Part shown: positions 1 through 7,971 of the stretch, piece after piece
Layout of the letters: every line of letters begins with the position of its first letter
How positions within the stretch are numbered: the first letter of the stretch is position 1
Assembly: GCA_008638125.1 (NCBI GenBank)
Contig: VTPM01000005.1
Span: forward strand, 1 to 36,002
Direction of reading: 5' to 3'
Length of the DNA stretch: 36,002 nucleotides
Source: Pelagibacteraceae bacterium
GTDB lineage: Bacteria > Pseudomonadota > Alphaproteobacteria > Pelagibacterales > Pelagibacteraceae
The notes under the pieces: generated by a model
Database searches by the model: none
Seen by the model: only the letters and a program-made list of their open reading frames with translations
What the model was told of the DNA's origin: nothing
Translations under genes and position numbers: made by a program

Positions 1-307
1 ATGGACAGGTTGCATCTACATAACTTAAATTTTTTATTCTTGCATCTTCAGGCACGCTTTTAGGAACTCCATGAGCAGAAAATATGACAGGTCTTGATTT
101 ATCTTTTATTTCATCAAGCTCTTCCACAAAAATAGCGCCTCTTTTTTTTAAATCTTCAACAACATATTTATTGTGTACGATTTCATGTCTTACATAGACA
201 GGTTTACCGTATTTGTTTAAAGATCTATTGACTATTTCAATGGCTCTTTCTACGCCTGCACAAAATCCCCTTGGAGAGGCTAAATAAACTTTAAGATTAT
301 TTTTCAT
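1..307 (-). CDS. ispH: IspH, HMBPP reductase (partial; 3' end beyond window)
   Basis: 4-hydroxy-3-methylbut-2-enyl diphosphate reductase, the last MEP-pathway enzyme, which makes IPP and DMAPP with a [4Fe-4S] cluster. I translated the first 102 residues from the ATG at 307. They carry the family signature: GFCAGVERA with cluster Cys16, the HEIVHN motif with His45, SAHGV with His79, and DATCP with Cys101 just before the window edge. The third cluster cysteine lies outside. The start overlaps the end of blh by 11 bases, so the gene reads as the last member of the crtI-crtB-crtY-blh operon seen here. The placement makes metabolic sense because its products are the C5 units for carotene and retinal. 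Family identity is very secure; only the remainder of the gene is unseen. Confidence 0.95.
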   Translation of the reverse strand, partial: MKNNLKVYLASPRGFCAGVERAIEIVNRSLNKYGKPVYVRHEIVHNKYVVEDLKKRGAIFVEELDEIKDKSRPVIFSAHGVPKSVPEDARIKNLSYVDATCP

Positions 308-1214
308 TTTTTTTCAAAAGATACTCGAGCAATATATGAGGAAAAGTTAATGACGCCAAACCAATAAATATTACTTTGAATATTGCTTCATTAAATTCTA
401 AGTGATCAATAAGAAAATATAAGCTTAATATGAACAATAATGCTGTAATAAGTGTTAAAGGCAAAGCTTTTTTTAAAAATTTATTAAGACCTCTTTTAAA
501 ATTTTTTTTATCTAAACTTTCAATTAACGAAACCGAATGTCTTAAGGAATGTATAAAACAAAAATATAAAGCAAAAGCAGCAAGAGGTGAAAGAAAGTAG
601 TAAAGTATATTTATTGTAAAGAGATCAAAAAAAATAATTTTTGAATTAAAGTTAAAATTAGTGTTTAAAAAAAATATATTTGACAAAAGACCAATTATAT
701 AAATTGTTTCTATAAATCTATTCTCTTTGAGAAAAAGGAGTAGATCTACATTAAAATTTAAAAAACTAAATATTATTAACGTGTTTTCAAACTGAAACAT
801 TAAAGGAGTAAAGATAATCAAAGAACCTTTGAGTAAAAAAATTAGGTTTTGAAATTGATTTTTTTTAAATACTAAAATTTCACTATCTTCTTTTCCAAAA
901 TGATATGAGGCTACGAGAAGAAATATTATCAATAATAGATTGGGTAAAATAAGCCAAAGAAATATGATGAGCAAAGCAATAGAAATATAACTTAGAAAAA
1001 AAATTATGGTATTTTTTATTTTGTAAATTCTTAATAATTTATAGCCTTTTTCATGATCTAAAGCTCCATGAGATATACCAAAAATTATAATTAAAAAAAA
1101 AGAAATTGAAGATGATAATATTAAATCTATATATTGTGAAAAAGGTATAACCAGTAAAAAACAAAATAAAAAAAATATAAAAGCCGCACGATTAAGAACT
1201 ATTTTATTATTCAT
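297..1214 (-). CDS. blh: Blh/Brp-type beta-carotene 15,15'-dioxygenase
   Basis: Membrane enzyme that splits beta-carotene into two retinals, the chromophore of proteorhodopsin. It has 305 residues and is very hydrophobic, with about eight or more membrane segments. Histidines typical of the family sit in GISHGALDH (His49, His54), SYHFGKED (His105), HSLRH (His222, His226) and FPHILLE (His293); these are expected to bind the iron. It starts two bases after the crtY stop codon and overlaps ispH by 11 bases, so it is translated as part of the carotenoid operon. Presence next to crtY and a rhodopsin gene strongly supports the assignment. The rest of the sequence is quite divergent and extremely rich in Phe, Ile and Leu, as usual in this AT-rich genome. 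Confidence 0.93.
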   Translation of the reverse strand: MNNKIVLNRAAFIFFLFCFLLVIPFSQYIDLILSSSISFFLIIIFGISHGALDHEKGYKLLRIYKIKNTIIFFLSYISIALLIIFLWLILPNLLLIIFLLVASYHFGKEDSEILVFKKNQFQNLIFLLKGSLIIFTPLMFQFENTLIIFSFLNFNVDLLLFLKENRFIETIYIIGLLSNIFFLNTNFNFNSKIIFFDLFTINILYYFLSPLAAFALYFCFIHSLRHSVSLIESLDKKNFKRGLNKFLKKALPLTLITALLFILSLYFLIDHLEFNEAIFKVIFIGLASLTFPHILLEYLLKKNEK

Positions 1215-1216
1215 AA

Positions 1217-2284
1217 TTATCTAAATAACGATTTAATGAATATCCACTTAGGCATTTTTAAAATTATTAATAGATCATCAAATATATTACTTTTATTTGA
1301 TAAAAATCTAATAGAACTCTTTGAAGTTTTACTAAAAAAGTTAAAGAAAATATTAGGCATTTTTTCTGGATAATTTTTAAGTACTTTTAAAAATATTTTA
1401 TCCAGAAAATCATACTTTTTCGGAATTGCAAAAGTTTTTAAACTTTTAACATTTCCTAAATTGTTAGCTATAAACTTACTGTGTTCCTGAATATTTAAAA
1501 AAGTATATCCAGTGCTTAATCTAGTCATATTACCTAAAGAACCAATATTTATTGTATTATCATTTGGATCTTCTTGAAATCTAGATAATGGTATGGCTCC
1601 TTCTTCAACAAAATTTATTTTATAGCTCATGATATTTAACTTATTTTTAATATAATCTCTAAGTTGTTGATCATAATCTTTTAATGATGGATCATCCAAT
1701 GTAGAAATCCAAGTTGTCTCAATCAAAGCTTTATTTTTCTTAAAGGGCAGAATATAAAAAAAATGAAGATTATTTCTTTGCTCACAATCAAAATCCATTA
1801 AAGTTAAAACTTTCTCATCGAAAACATCACCATTAGTTTCTATTTCAATTCCCTTGAAATGTTGCCAAAAGTTAGAGGGATCATATTGATGATCATTAAC
1901 ACTATTAAATATAACAGAATTTTCAGTATTAACTTCATTGATATTCTGAAGAAATTGAATATTTTTATTTTTTGAAATTTGGTTGATTATTTTTTTATAA
2001 AAGAGATCACTATTAATTGTTTGATATTTAAATTGATCATTTGAAATTTTACAACTTTTACCTTTTGTGGATACTATAAAATTATCCCAACTTTTAATTA
2101 CGCAATCTTCAAAGTTATGGTCTCTTATCTTCCAAAAAGACCAAGTTTTGTCTCTTTTATATTCTTTTCTAGTTTCAATAATTGCTAAAGTTTTATCCTT
2201 TAATTTTCCACTGTTATTCAATTCATATGCTAGAGATAATCCAGCGCAACCTCCACCAAAAATAATGTAATTAAATTCTTTCAT
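1217..2284 (-). CDS. crtY: Lycopene beta-cyclase
   Basis: Flavoprotein that closes both ends of lycopene to form beta-carotene. The 355-residue protein begins with a dinucleotide-binding motif (FGGGCAGLSLA, about residues 9-19). Further along it has the family's ETTWIS stretch near residue 190, the EGAIPLSR motif and the GNMTRLSTGYTF segment near residue 250, all typical of CrtY. Its start overlaps the end of crtB by 14 bases and blh follows after two bases, so expression is coupled. Length is slightly below that of enterobacterial CrtY (about 380). I see no frame damage. Confidence 0.93.
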   Translation of the reverse strand: MKEFNYIIFGGGCAGLSLAYELNNSGKLKDKTLAIIETRKEYKRDKTWSFWKIRDHNFEDCVIKSWDNFIVSTKGKSCKISNDQFKYQTINSDLFYKKIINQISKNKNIQFLQNINEVNTENSVIFNSVNDHQYDPSNFWQHFKGIEIETNGDVFDEKVLTLMDFDCEQRNNLHFFYILPFKKNKALIETTWISTLDDPSLKDYDQQLRDYIKNKLNIMSYKINFVEEGAIPLSRFQEDPNDNTINIGSLGNMTRLSTGYTFLNIQEHSKFIANNLGNVKSLKTFAIPKKYDFLDKIFLKVLKNYPEKMPNIFFNFFSKTSKSSIRFLSNKSNIFDDLLIILKMPKWIFIKSLFR

Positions 2285-3113
2285 TTAAGTTTATTTCTTT
2301 ATCTATGTTTAATTTATGATTTTCATTATTGGTAAACATTAATTTAAATAAATCAAAAAATGAAAAGAAGGTTTCTAAGATTTTATTGTAATTATTTACA
2401 TAGATTTTTCCCGCTTTATTATAATTTTCAAGATTTGATTGTTTTAAAATATTAGTTCCTATTTTTTTATAAACTCTTCTTGCTACCAGGATAGATAATC
2501 TAGAATGAAGTGGTATTGATTTAATAGCAATAAAAGAATCGTTATAAAATTTATCTGCTAATTTAATTGTGGCTTTAATAGTTTCAAAATCATGGTCTAT
2601 ATAGAATCTGCCATTACCTTTATCTTCAATAACGTCCCTAGAAATATTTGTAAGTTGCATTGCAATGCCTAAGTCTGCAGCACTTATAAGTGAATTGTAA
2701 TCTTTAACATTTAAAATTTTTGCCATCATTAGACCTACAGTTCCGGCAACACGATAGGAATAAATAATTAGTTCTTTTTTAGAATTTATTTTTACCTCAT
2801 CTTTAAGATCGGTCTCAACACCATCAAACAAATCATAAATTATTTTGTCTGAAATATTATTATCATCAATTAAAACGTGAATGTTTTTAATAATTTCATT
2901 TGAATAATTTTTATTTGAAAAATCTTTTTTAAAACTTAAAAATTTTTTTCTTTTAATCTCTAAGTCTTCAATGCCATCAGCAATATCATCAAGAGTACGA
3001 CAAAAATCATATAAATGAGAACACTTAATAAAAATTTTTTTTGGTAAAAAAAAACCTGCCCAACTAAATGATTTTGCGTGTTTAGAAATTAAACTTTCAT
3101 TTTTACTTTTCAT
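2271..3113 (-). CDS. crtB: Phytoene synthase
   Basis: Condenses two GGPP molecules head to head into phytoene, the first committed carotenoid step. The 280-residue protein has both Mg-diphosphate binding Asp motifs of the squalene/phytoene synthase family: DDIAD at residues 42-46 within YDFCRTLDDIAD, and NISRDVIED at about 156-164. It overlaps crtI by four bases (ATGA) upstream and crtY by 14 bases downstream. The GGPP synthase (crtE) that must supply it is not in the window, so it is either elsewhere in the genome or replaced by another prenyl transferase. Confidence 0.95.
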   Translation of the reverse strand: MKSKNESLISKHAKSFSWAGFFLPKKIFIKCSHLYDFCRTLDDIADGIEDLEIKRKKFLSFKKDFSNKNYSNEIIKNIHVLIDDNNISDKIIYDLFDGVETDLKDEVKINSKKELIIYSYRVAGTVGLMMAKILNVKDYNSLISAADLGIAMQLTNISRDVIEDKGNGRFYIDHDFETIKATIKLADKFYNDSFIAIKSIPLHSRLSILVARRVYKKIGTNILKQSNLENYNKAGKIYVNNYNKILETFFSFFDLFKLMFTNNENHKLNIDKEINLNERI

Positions 3114-4576
3114 AATAATTCATCTAGTACTTTAGCAGATGATATTACACCTGGAATACCAGCACCAGGATGTGTTCCTGCACCCACAAAATAAAGATTG
3201 TTAAAAATTTCAGATTTATTATGAAATCGAAAATAGGCCGACTGAGTGAATTTGGGCTGAATCGAAAATCCAGAGCCATGCAAAGTTGAAAGATCATTTT
3301 CAAAATAATCTGGAGTAACATAAAAGTCAGCAGTAATGTTTTCTCTTAAATTTGGTAAGATTTGTTCACTCATTTTATTAATTATTAACTGCTTAAATTT
3401 CTCCCCCTCCTTATGCCAATTAATATTTGATAAGTTATTTGGCACTGGAACGAGAACATAAAAGCAATCTTGACCTGGAGGTGCCATACTTGGGTCAGTT
3501 GCTGTTGGACGATGAAGATAGTAACTAATGTCCTCTGAAAGCTCCTTTTTTTCAAAAATTTTATTTAAATGGTCTTTATAACTTTTACCAAAACATATCG
3601 TATGGTGAGCAACATCATTATATTGTTTTTTTGATCCAAAATAATAAACAAACAGACCCATAGAATAATTCATTCTCTCAATTTTTTTATTGAATAGAAA
3701 TCCATAATTATTTGGTTTAATTAAATTTTTATAAACGTTAGGTGGGTCTGAGTTACAAATAATATAATCAGCTTTTAAAACATCTTTATTATTGACCGTC
3801 ACACTTACAATTTGATTATTTAAATTTGTTAATTCTGTTACCGAACTATTTTTTATTATTTCAATTTTTTCCTCTTTCATTAATCTCTCAAAAGCTTTTA
3901 CTAAATTTCCTGTTCCACCTAGAGAATAATGAATTCCCCATTTTTTTTCTAAAAATAAAATTAGTGTATATATTGATGTGGTAGTGAAGGGGTTTCCTCC
4001 AACTAAAAGGGGGTGCATACTAAAAATTTTTCTCAATTTATTATCTGAGATATAAGTTGATATTAGTTCGTAAACTGACTTATAGCTTTTAAGTTTTAAT
4101 AATGCCGGCACTTGTTTGAGCATAAAAGAAATATTGTTAAATGGTTTTGAGGATAATTCCGTAAAGCCTTTGTCAAAAATTTTTTCTGTCAATTTTACTA
4201 ATTTTTGATAACCTACAAAATCATCAATTGCATATTTTTCAATTTCTTTCTTCATTAATTCTTCATCACCTGAATAATCAAATGAACTTTTGTCATCAAA
4301 AATAAACCTATACCAAAGTTTCAAAGGAATAATTTTTACATAGTCTGAAATATTTTTGTTAAATAGTGTAAATAATTCTTCTAAAAGTTTAGGAGCTGTA
4401 ATGACCGTTGGTCCAGCATCAAAAGTAAAACCTTCTTTTTTAAATACCCGAGCTCTACCTCCAAGGTCAGGATGTTTTTCAATTAGAGTGACCGAATAGC
4501 CTTTTGCCTTCATTCTCAAGGCCGCAGCTATCCCTCCAAATCCTGATCCTATGACGATAATTTTTTTTGTACTCAT
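3110..4576 (-). CDS. crtI: Phytoene desaturase (lycopene-forming type)
   Basis: FAD enzyme that desaturates phytoene stepwise to lycopene. The 488 residues match the usual CrtI length. The N-terminus has the Rossmann motif GSGFGG (residues 10-15) followed by IEKHPDLGGRA and the FDAGPTVIT segment. The C-terminus has the CrtI signature YFVGAGTHPGAGIPGV. This is the first gene of the operon, which must be driven from the 52-base gap to the divergent CDGSH gene (4577-4628); that gap is AT-rich with no clear consensus promoter. The downstream order crtB, crtY, blh, ispH gives a complete lycopene-to-retinal route. Confidence 0.95.
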   Translation of the reverse strand: MSTKKIIVIGSGFGGIAAALRMKAKGYSVTLIEKHPDLGGRARVFKKEGFTFDAGPTVITAPKLLEELFTLFNKNISDYVKIIPLKLWYRFIFDDKSSFDYSGDEELMKKEIEKYAIDDFVGYQKLVKLTEKIFDKGFTELSSKPFNNISFMLKQVPALLKLKSYKSVYELISTYISDNKLRKIFSMHPLLVGGNPFTTTSIYTLILFLEKKWGIHYSLGGTGNLVKAFERLMKEEKIEIIKNSSVTELTNLNNQIVSVTVNNKDVLKADYIICNSDPPNVYKNLIKPNNYGFLFNKKIERMNYSMGLFVYYFGSKKQYNDVAHHTICFGKSYKDHLNKIFEKKELSEDISYYLHRPTATDPSMAPPGQDCFYVLVPVPNNLSNINWHKEGEKFKQLIINKMSEQILPNLRENITADFYVTPDYFENDLSTLHGSGFSIQPKFTQSAYFRFHNKSEIFNNLYFVGAGTHPGAGIPGVISSAKVLDELL

Positions 4577-4628
4577 TAAAAATTTTTAACTTGTTTTATT
4601 AAATTTTTCCTTTAAACATTAATGAACT

Positions 4629-4865
4629 ATGACAAAAATATCTACAGCGCAAAATAAACCAATCAAAGTTCCAGTTGAAAAAGGTAAATCTTATTATTGG
4701 TGCAGCTGTGGCTTTTCCAATAAACAACCTTTTTGCGATGGTTCACATAAAGATACAGGTAAAACCCCTGTTAAATTTGATGCCATCGAAAGCAAAGATG
4801 TTTTTTTATGTAATTGTAAAAAAACAAATGACAAACCGTTTTGTGATGGTTCTCACTCAAAATAA
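4629..4865 (+). CDS. Two-motif CDGSH iron-sulfur protein
   Basis: Small 78-residue protein with two CDGSH-type [2Fe-2S] sites. Motif one uses Cys25, Cys27, Cys36 and His40 (CSC...CDGSH); motif two uses Cys61, Cys63, Cys72 and His76. The 3-Cys-1-His ligand set is characteristic of the mitoNEET/CDGSH family, and short tandem forms are known in bacteria. It has no signal peptide or membrane segment, so it should be cytosolic. Its biochemical role is not established; redox sensing, electron transfer or cluster transfer are the usual proposals. It lies between the divergent retinal operon and the proteorhodopsin gene and could share control with either. The start has no clear Shine-Dalgarno sequence. 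Confidence 0.9.
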   Translation: MTKISTAQNKPIKVPVEKGKSYYWCSCGFSNKQPFCDGSHKDTGKTPVKFDAIESKDVFLCNCKKTNDKPFCDGSHSK

Positions 4866-5042
4866 ACAATCATAGATTGTTCAATTTGGGAAAATTTCAA
4901 AAATTTAAGCAAAATAAAGACTTTTTTAGTCATTTTTAACTTCTATTTATAAAATAATTTTTGTAGTGTTCTCTCAGCTGTTTAAGAAATGATTCTTAAA
5001 CTATTTATTAATAAATAAAAATAAACAACGAGGGAGTTTTCA
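4866..5042 (+). promoter_or_regulatory. Proteorhodopsin upstream region with 22-base inverted repeat
   Basis: 177 bases between the CDGSH gene and proteorhodopsin, the longest gap in the window apart from the one before tRNA-Gln. At 4980-5001 there is a perfect inverted repeat, GTTTAAGAA-ATGA-TTCTTAAAC, ending 41 bases before the rhodopsin start codon. It contains GATTC (4991-4995), a CcrM-type GANTC site, and is followed by an AT-rich stretch (5002-5016) that could hold a -10 box. The repeat could be an operator or a 5'-leader hairpin. I found no convincing -35/-10 pair and no riboswitch-like fold. Confidence 0.45.
5030..5036 (+). promoter_or_regulatory. Strong ribosome binding site of proteorhodopsin
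   Basis: GAGGGAG, six bases before the ATG at 5043. Most genes here have no visible Shine-Dalgarno sequence, so this site marks the gene for high translation. Confidence 0.7.
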
Positions 5043-5819
5043 ATGAGAAAATTAACTATGTATGCACTTGCAGCAGTTGCCGTTATTGGTTTAACTAGCT
5101 CAGCAAATGCAGCAACAGCTAATTTGGAACAGAATGATTTCGTAGGAATATCATTTTGGATAGTTTCAATGGCTTGTTTAGCAGCTACAGCGTTCTTCTT
5201 TCTAGAAAGAGGATCTGTTGCACCTGCTTGGAGAGTGTCAATTACAGTTGCGGGACTAGTTACTGGTATCGCTTTTTTCCACTATATGTATATGAGAGGA
5301 ATTTGGGTTGAGACTGGTCAATCACCAACTGTTTACAGATATATTGATTGGTTAATTACTGTACCTTTACTAATGCTAGAGTTTTACTTTGTATTAGCCG
5401 CAGTAAGAAAAGTACCAAGCTCAGTATTTTGGAAATTATTACTAGGTACATTAGTAATGTTAATAGGTGGATATGCCGGAGAAGCTGGTTATATGTCAGC
5501 TATGGTTGGTTTCATAATCGGAATGGCAGGATGGATTTACATTCTATATGAAGTCTTCTCAGGAGAAGCTGGATCATTAGCGGCTAAAAGCGGAAACAAA
5601 TCTCTTAAAACTGCATTTAGTGCAATGAGAGTTATTGTAACTGTTGGTTGGGCTGTTTATCCATTAGGTTATATCTTCGGATATTTAACTGCTGGTGGAG
5701 CAAATCCAAACACTCTTAACATTATTTACAATGCTGCAGACTTCTTAAACAAGATCGCTTTCGGTCTTATTATTTGGGCTGCTGCTATGGAAAATACTAG
5801 CACAAGAGCTGTTAAGTAA
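5043..5819 (+). CDS. bop: Proteorhodopsin, green-absorbing type, proton pump
   Basis: Light-driven outward proton pump with retinal as chromophore. The 258-residue protein starts with a signal peptide (cleavage likely after SANA, residue 23) and then has seven membrane helices. Functional residues are all present: proton acceptor Asp102 and Thr106 in RYIDWLIT, proton donor Glu113, His80 (counterpart of His75 in the reference green pigment) and the retinal Schiff-base Lys237 in DFLNKIAF. The spectral tuning site (reference position 105) is Leu110, codon CTA, which predicts green absorption; Gln there gives blue. It has a strong ribosome binding site, its own terminator and less AT-extreme sequence than neighbours, all consistent with high expression. 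It is convergent with the ATP synthase F0 operon and divergent from the retinal operon. Confidence 0.97.
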   Translation: MRKLTMYALAAVAVIGLTSSANAATANLEQNDFVGISFWIVSMACLAATAFFFLERGSVAPAWRVSITVAGLVTGIAFFHYMYMRGIWVETGQSPTVYRYIDWLITVPLLMLEFYFVLAAVRKVPSSVFWKLLLGTLVMLIGGYAGEAGYMSAMVGFIIGMAGWIYILYEVFSGEAGSLAAKSGNKSLKTAFSAMRVIVTVGWAVYPLGYIFGYLTAGGANPNTLNIIYNAADFLNKIAFGLIIWAAAMENTSTRAVK

Positions 5820-5839
5820 TTAAAGTTATTTAGAAGAAT

Positions 5840-5871
5840 AGGGCGGGCTTTCATAGTCCGCCCTTTTTTTT
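5840..5871 (+). terminator. Intrinsic terminator of proteorhodopsin
   Basis: Stem AGGGCGGGCT (5840-5849) pairs with AGTCCGCCCT (5855-5864) through ten pairs including one G-U, with loop TTCAT and a run of eight T's. It is the only strong GC-rich terminator I found. It lies in the 69-base gap to the convergent atpF; read from the minus strand the hairpin lacks a T run, so it serves mainly proteorhodopsin. Confidence 0.92.
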
Positions 5872-5888
5872 CTACTCTATTTTAAATT

Positions 5889-6386
5889 TTAAGAAGATTT
5901 TCTCTTTAAAGCTGACTTAGTTTCCTCGATACTTGAAGTAAAGATTTTATTTAGTTTATTTTTATCTAAAGAATTTTTTAGTAAAGACTCTACTGATTGC
6001 ATAGCTATTTTCACCGAAGTATTTTTAATATCTTTTATAGCTTCGTTTTTCATTTGTTTAATCCTGTCTTCGGTATTTTTCTTTCTATTTTCCATTTGTA
6101 TATGAAATTCTTCGTTTGTTTTCAGCACATGTTTTTCAGCTTCTTCAGTTGCTTGATCAATCATTGATTTAATTTCTGCTTTAGAGTTACTCAATTTTTG
6201 TTCATATTCACTTAATATATTTTTTGATTCTTCCTTAAGCTTCTCAGCACTATCAACTTGATTTTTTATAGCTAAAATACTTTCGTTTAAAACAGTGATT
6301 ACTTTACCAGGGATTTTAAAGTAGATAAGAGCTCCAATAAAAATTAAAAACGATATTGCAACCCAAAAAGTAGCGTCTATTGTCAT
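5889..6386 (-). CDS. atpF: ATP synthase F0 subunit b
   Basis: One of two stator-stalk subunits of F0. The 165 residues have one N-terminal membrane helix (about residues 7-25, starting FWVAISFLIFIG) followed by a long charged helix of about 130 residues, rich in Lys and Glu, which forms the peripheral stalk dimer. It is the last gene of the F0 operon and overlaps the preceding b' gene by four bases (ATGA). In alphaproteobacteria the pair b'/b is expected instead of two copies of b. The F1 genes are not in this window, as usual for the split operons of this class. Confidence 0.88.
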   Translation of the reverse strand: MTIDATFWVAISFLIFIGALIYFKIPGKVITVLNESILAIKNQVDSAEKLKEESKNILSEYEQKLSNSKAEIKSMIDQATEEAEKHVLKTNEEFHIQMENRKKNTEDRIKQMKNEAIKDIKNTSVKIAMQSVESLLKNSLDKNKLNKIFTSSIEETKSALKRKSS

Positions 6387-6958
6387 AGATATTTACCTAT
6401 ATTCTTTTTAACCGATTCTTGAACAGTGGCCTTAACACTACTTTGGTTCATTGGTTCACCTGAAATATTTTCAATTATTTTTGATGTTATTTCCTCAGAA
6501 ATCTTAGAAATACTCTCTAAAGAGTCTTTTTTAAAACTTTCAATTTCTTTTTCAGCGTTTTCAATTTCAGTTTCTATCTCTTTTTCAAAAGTTTTCTTTT
6601 TATTTTGAATCTCACTATTTAATTTATTTTTGCTTTCGAATAGTATTTTTTGCACATCTTTTTTAGCATTTTCAATTGATATTTCGTATTCTTTTAATTT
6701 CGCTTCAGCTACTTCTTTTAATTTTTGAGCCTCATCTAAATCATCTTTAATTCTATTTTCTCTATCATCGATGCTGTTTTTAATTTTTGGAATAAATAGT
6801 TTCGATAATGCTAGGTAGAGTAAAGTAAAAATAAGTATTAACCAAAAACCTTGAGATGCCCAATACGTTGGATCAAGCTGAGGCATTCCAGCCTCAGCTG
6901 CTAACAAGTAAACTTCACTTGTTATTAAAAATCCAAATATTAGAAGAAACAATCTCAT
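6383..6958 (-). CDS. atpF2: ATP synthase F0 subunit b'
   Basis: Second stator-stalk subunit. The 191-residue protein has a signal-like hydrophobic start (residues 1-20), then the b' hallmark segment DPTYWASQGFWLIL leading into the membrane helix (about residues 30-53), and a long coiled coil with the IDDRENRIKDDLDEAQKLK pattern. It sits between atpE (c subunit) and b, the standard alphaproteobacterial order. b' differs from b in its longer N-terminus, which is seen here. Confidence 0.88.
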   Translation of the reverse strand: MRLFLLIFGFLITSEVYLLAAEAGMPQLDPTYWASQGFWLILIFTLLYLALSKLFIPKIKNSIDDRENRIKDDLDEAQKLKEVAEAKLKEYEISIENAKKDVQKILFESKNKLNSEIQNKKKTFEKEIETEIENAEKEIESFKKDSLESISKISEEITSKIIENISGEPMNQSSVKATVQESVKKNIGKYL

Positions 6959-6977
6959 TATGTTTTTAGACTGTTAC

Positions 6978-7205
6978 TTAAAATGCGAATAATATAATTA
7001 AAGCTACTACTAATCCAAATAGACCAGTTGCTTCCGCTAACGCAAATCCTAATAATAAATTAGGGAATTGTTTTTGTGCTGCAGAAGGATTTCTCATTGC
7101 TCCAGATAAATAGTTACCGAAAATTAATCCGATACCTACACCTGCTCCTGCTAACGCGATTGCTGCGAGACCCGCTCCAATCATTTTTGCTGCTTCTAAC
7201 TCCAT
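6978..7205 (-). CDS. atpE: ATP synthase F0 subunit c
   Basis: Proton-carrying ring subunit, 75 residues, two membrane hairpin helices. Helix one has the packing motif GAGVGIG (residues 20-26), the polar loop has R38-N39-P40, and helix two has the ion-binding Glu58 in ALAEATGLF. There is no sodium-type ligand set that I can recognise, so protons are the expected ion. The gene has a perfect Shine-Dalgarno sequence, unlike its neighbours, in line with the many copies of c needed per complex. Confidence 0.95.
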   Translation of the reverse strand: MELEAAKMIGAGLAAIALAGAGVGIGLIFGNYLSGAMRNPSAAQKQFPNLLLGFALAEATGLFGLVVALIILFAF

Positions 7206-7209
7206 TGTT

Positions 7210-7216
7210 CCTCCTT
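7210..7216 (-). promoter_or_regulatory. Consensus Shine-Dalgarno of atpE
   Basis: AAGGAGG on the minus strand, four bases (AACA) before the atpE ATG. It is the closest match to the anti-Shine-Dalgarno consensus that I found in the window, and likely raises c-subunit translation over the other F0 subunits. Confidence 0.8.
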
Positions 7217-7223
7217 TTTTTTG

Positions 7224-7958
7224 TTAATGGTGTAAATTTAATGCATCATTTAAATAAATGCAGGTTAAAATTGCAAAAACATAAGCTTGAAGAAATGCTA
7301 CTAGAATTTCTAAACCTGTTAATGCTACTGAAAAGCTAAGTGGTAACCAACCTCCTAGCATTCCTAAACTAATTACAAACCCTCCAAAAACTTTCAACAT
7401 TGTATGACCCGCCATCATATTTGCAAATAATCGAACCGATAAGCTCACAGGTCTACTTAAGTAAGAAATAATTTCGATTACTGTGATAAGTGGTAGCAAA
7501 ACTGCTGGCACACCACTTGGTACAAAAAGTTTTAAATATCCAAAACCATGTTTCAAAAACCCTATGATCGTAACTGCTATAAAAATAAATACCGCCATTA
7601 TTAAAGTCACAATTATATGGCTAGTGACTGTAAATGAATAAGGCAGCATTCCCAACATGTTGCAGAACAAGACAAACATAAACAAACTAAAAATAAACGG
7701 AAAATAAGGTTTAGCTTTAGATCCAGCGGTATCACTTATCATTTTTGCTATAAAATTATAAAACAGCTCTGAAATTAATTGCAATTTATCAGGGATAAGT
7801 TTTTTTTCTTTAGTGCCTAAATAAAGCACAGCACAGATTACTAAAGCGCTTAACAGCATAAATAAACTTGCATTAGTAAAAGACAAATCTATACCTGCTA
7901 TTTTTATTTCTGGGCCAATTCTATGAACCGAGAATTGTTGCATTGGATTTGTTGCCAT
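7224..7958 (-). CDS. atpB: ATP synthase F0 subunit a
   Basis: Forms the proton half-channels next to the c ring. The 244-residue protein has five to six membrane segments. The essential arginine is Arg176 in SRPVSLSVRLFANMMAGH, and the last helix carries the conserved LEILVAFLQAYVF stretch (about 216-228). It follows atpI after 13 bases and precedes atpE by 18 bases. Length and motifs are normal for alphaproteobacteria. Confidence 0.96.
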   Translation of the reverse strand: MATNPMQQFSVHRIGPEIKIAGIDLSFTNASLFMLLSALVICAVLYLGTKEKKLIPDKLQLISELFYNFIAKMISDTAGSKAKPYFPFIFSLFMFVLFCNMLGMLPYSFTVTSHIIVTLIMAVFIFIAVTIIGFLKHGFGYLKLFVPSGVPAVLLPLITVIEIISYLSRPVSLSVRLFANMMAGHTMLKVFGGFVISLGMLGGWLPLSFSVALTGLEILVAFLQAYVFAILTCIYLNDALNLHH

Positions 7959-7971
7959 AAATTTTTTTAAG

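Noticed and set aside
4675-4875. Overlapping frame inside the CDGSH gene
   Set aside because: It is a shifted reading of the same region; the CDGSH frame has two complete metal sites.
4865-4881. Hairpin AACAATC/GATTGTT right after the CDGSH stop as a terminator
   Set aside because: No T run follows and the stem is AT-rich; a second small hairpin at 4919-4931 has only four pairs.
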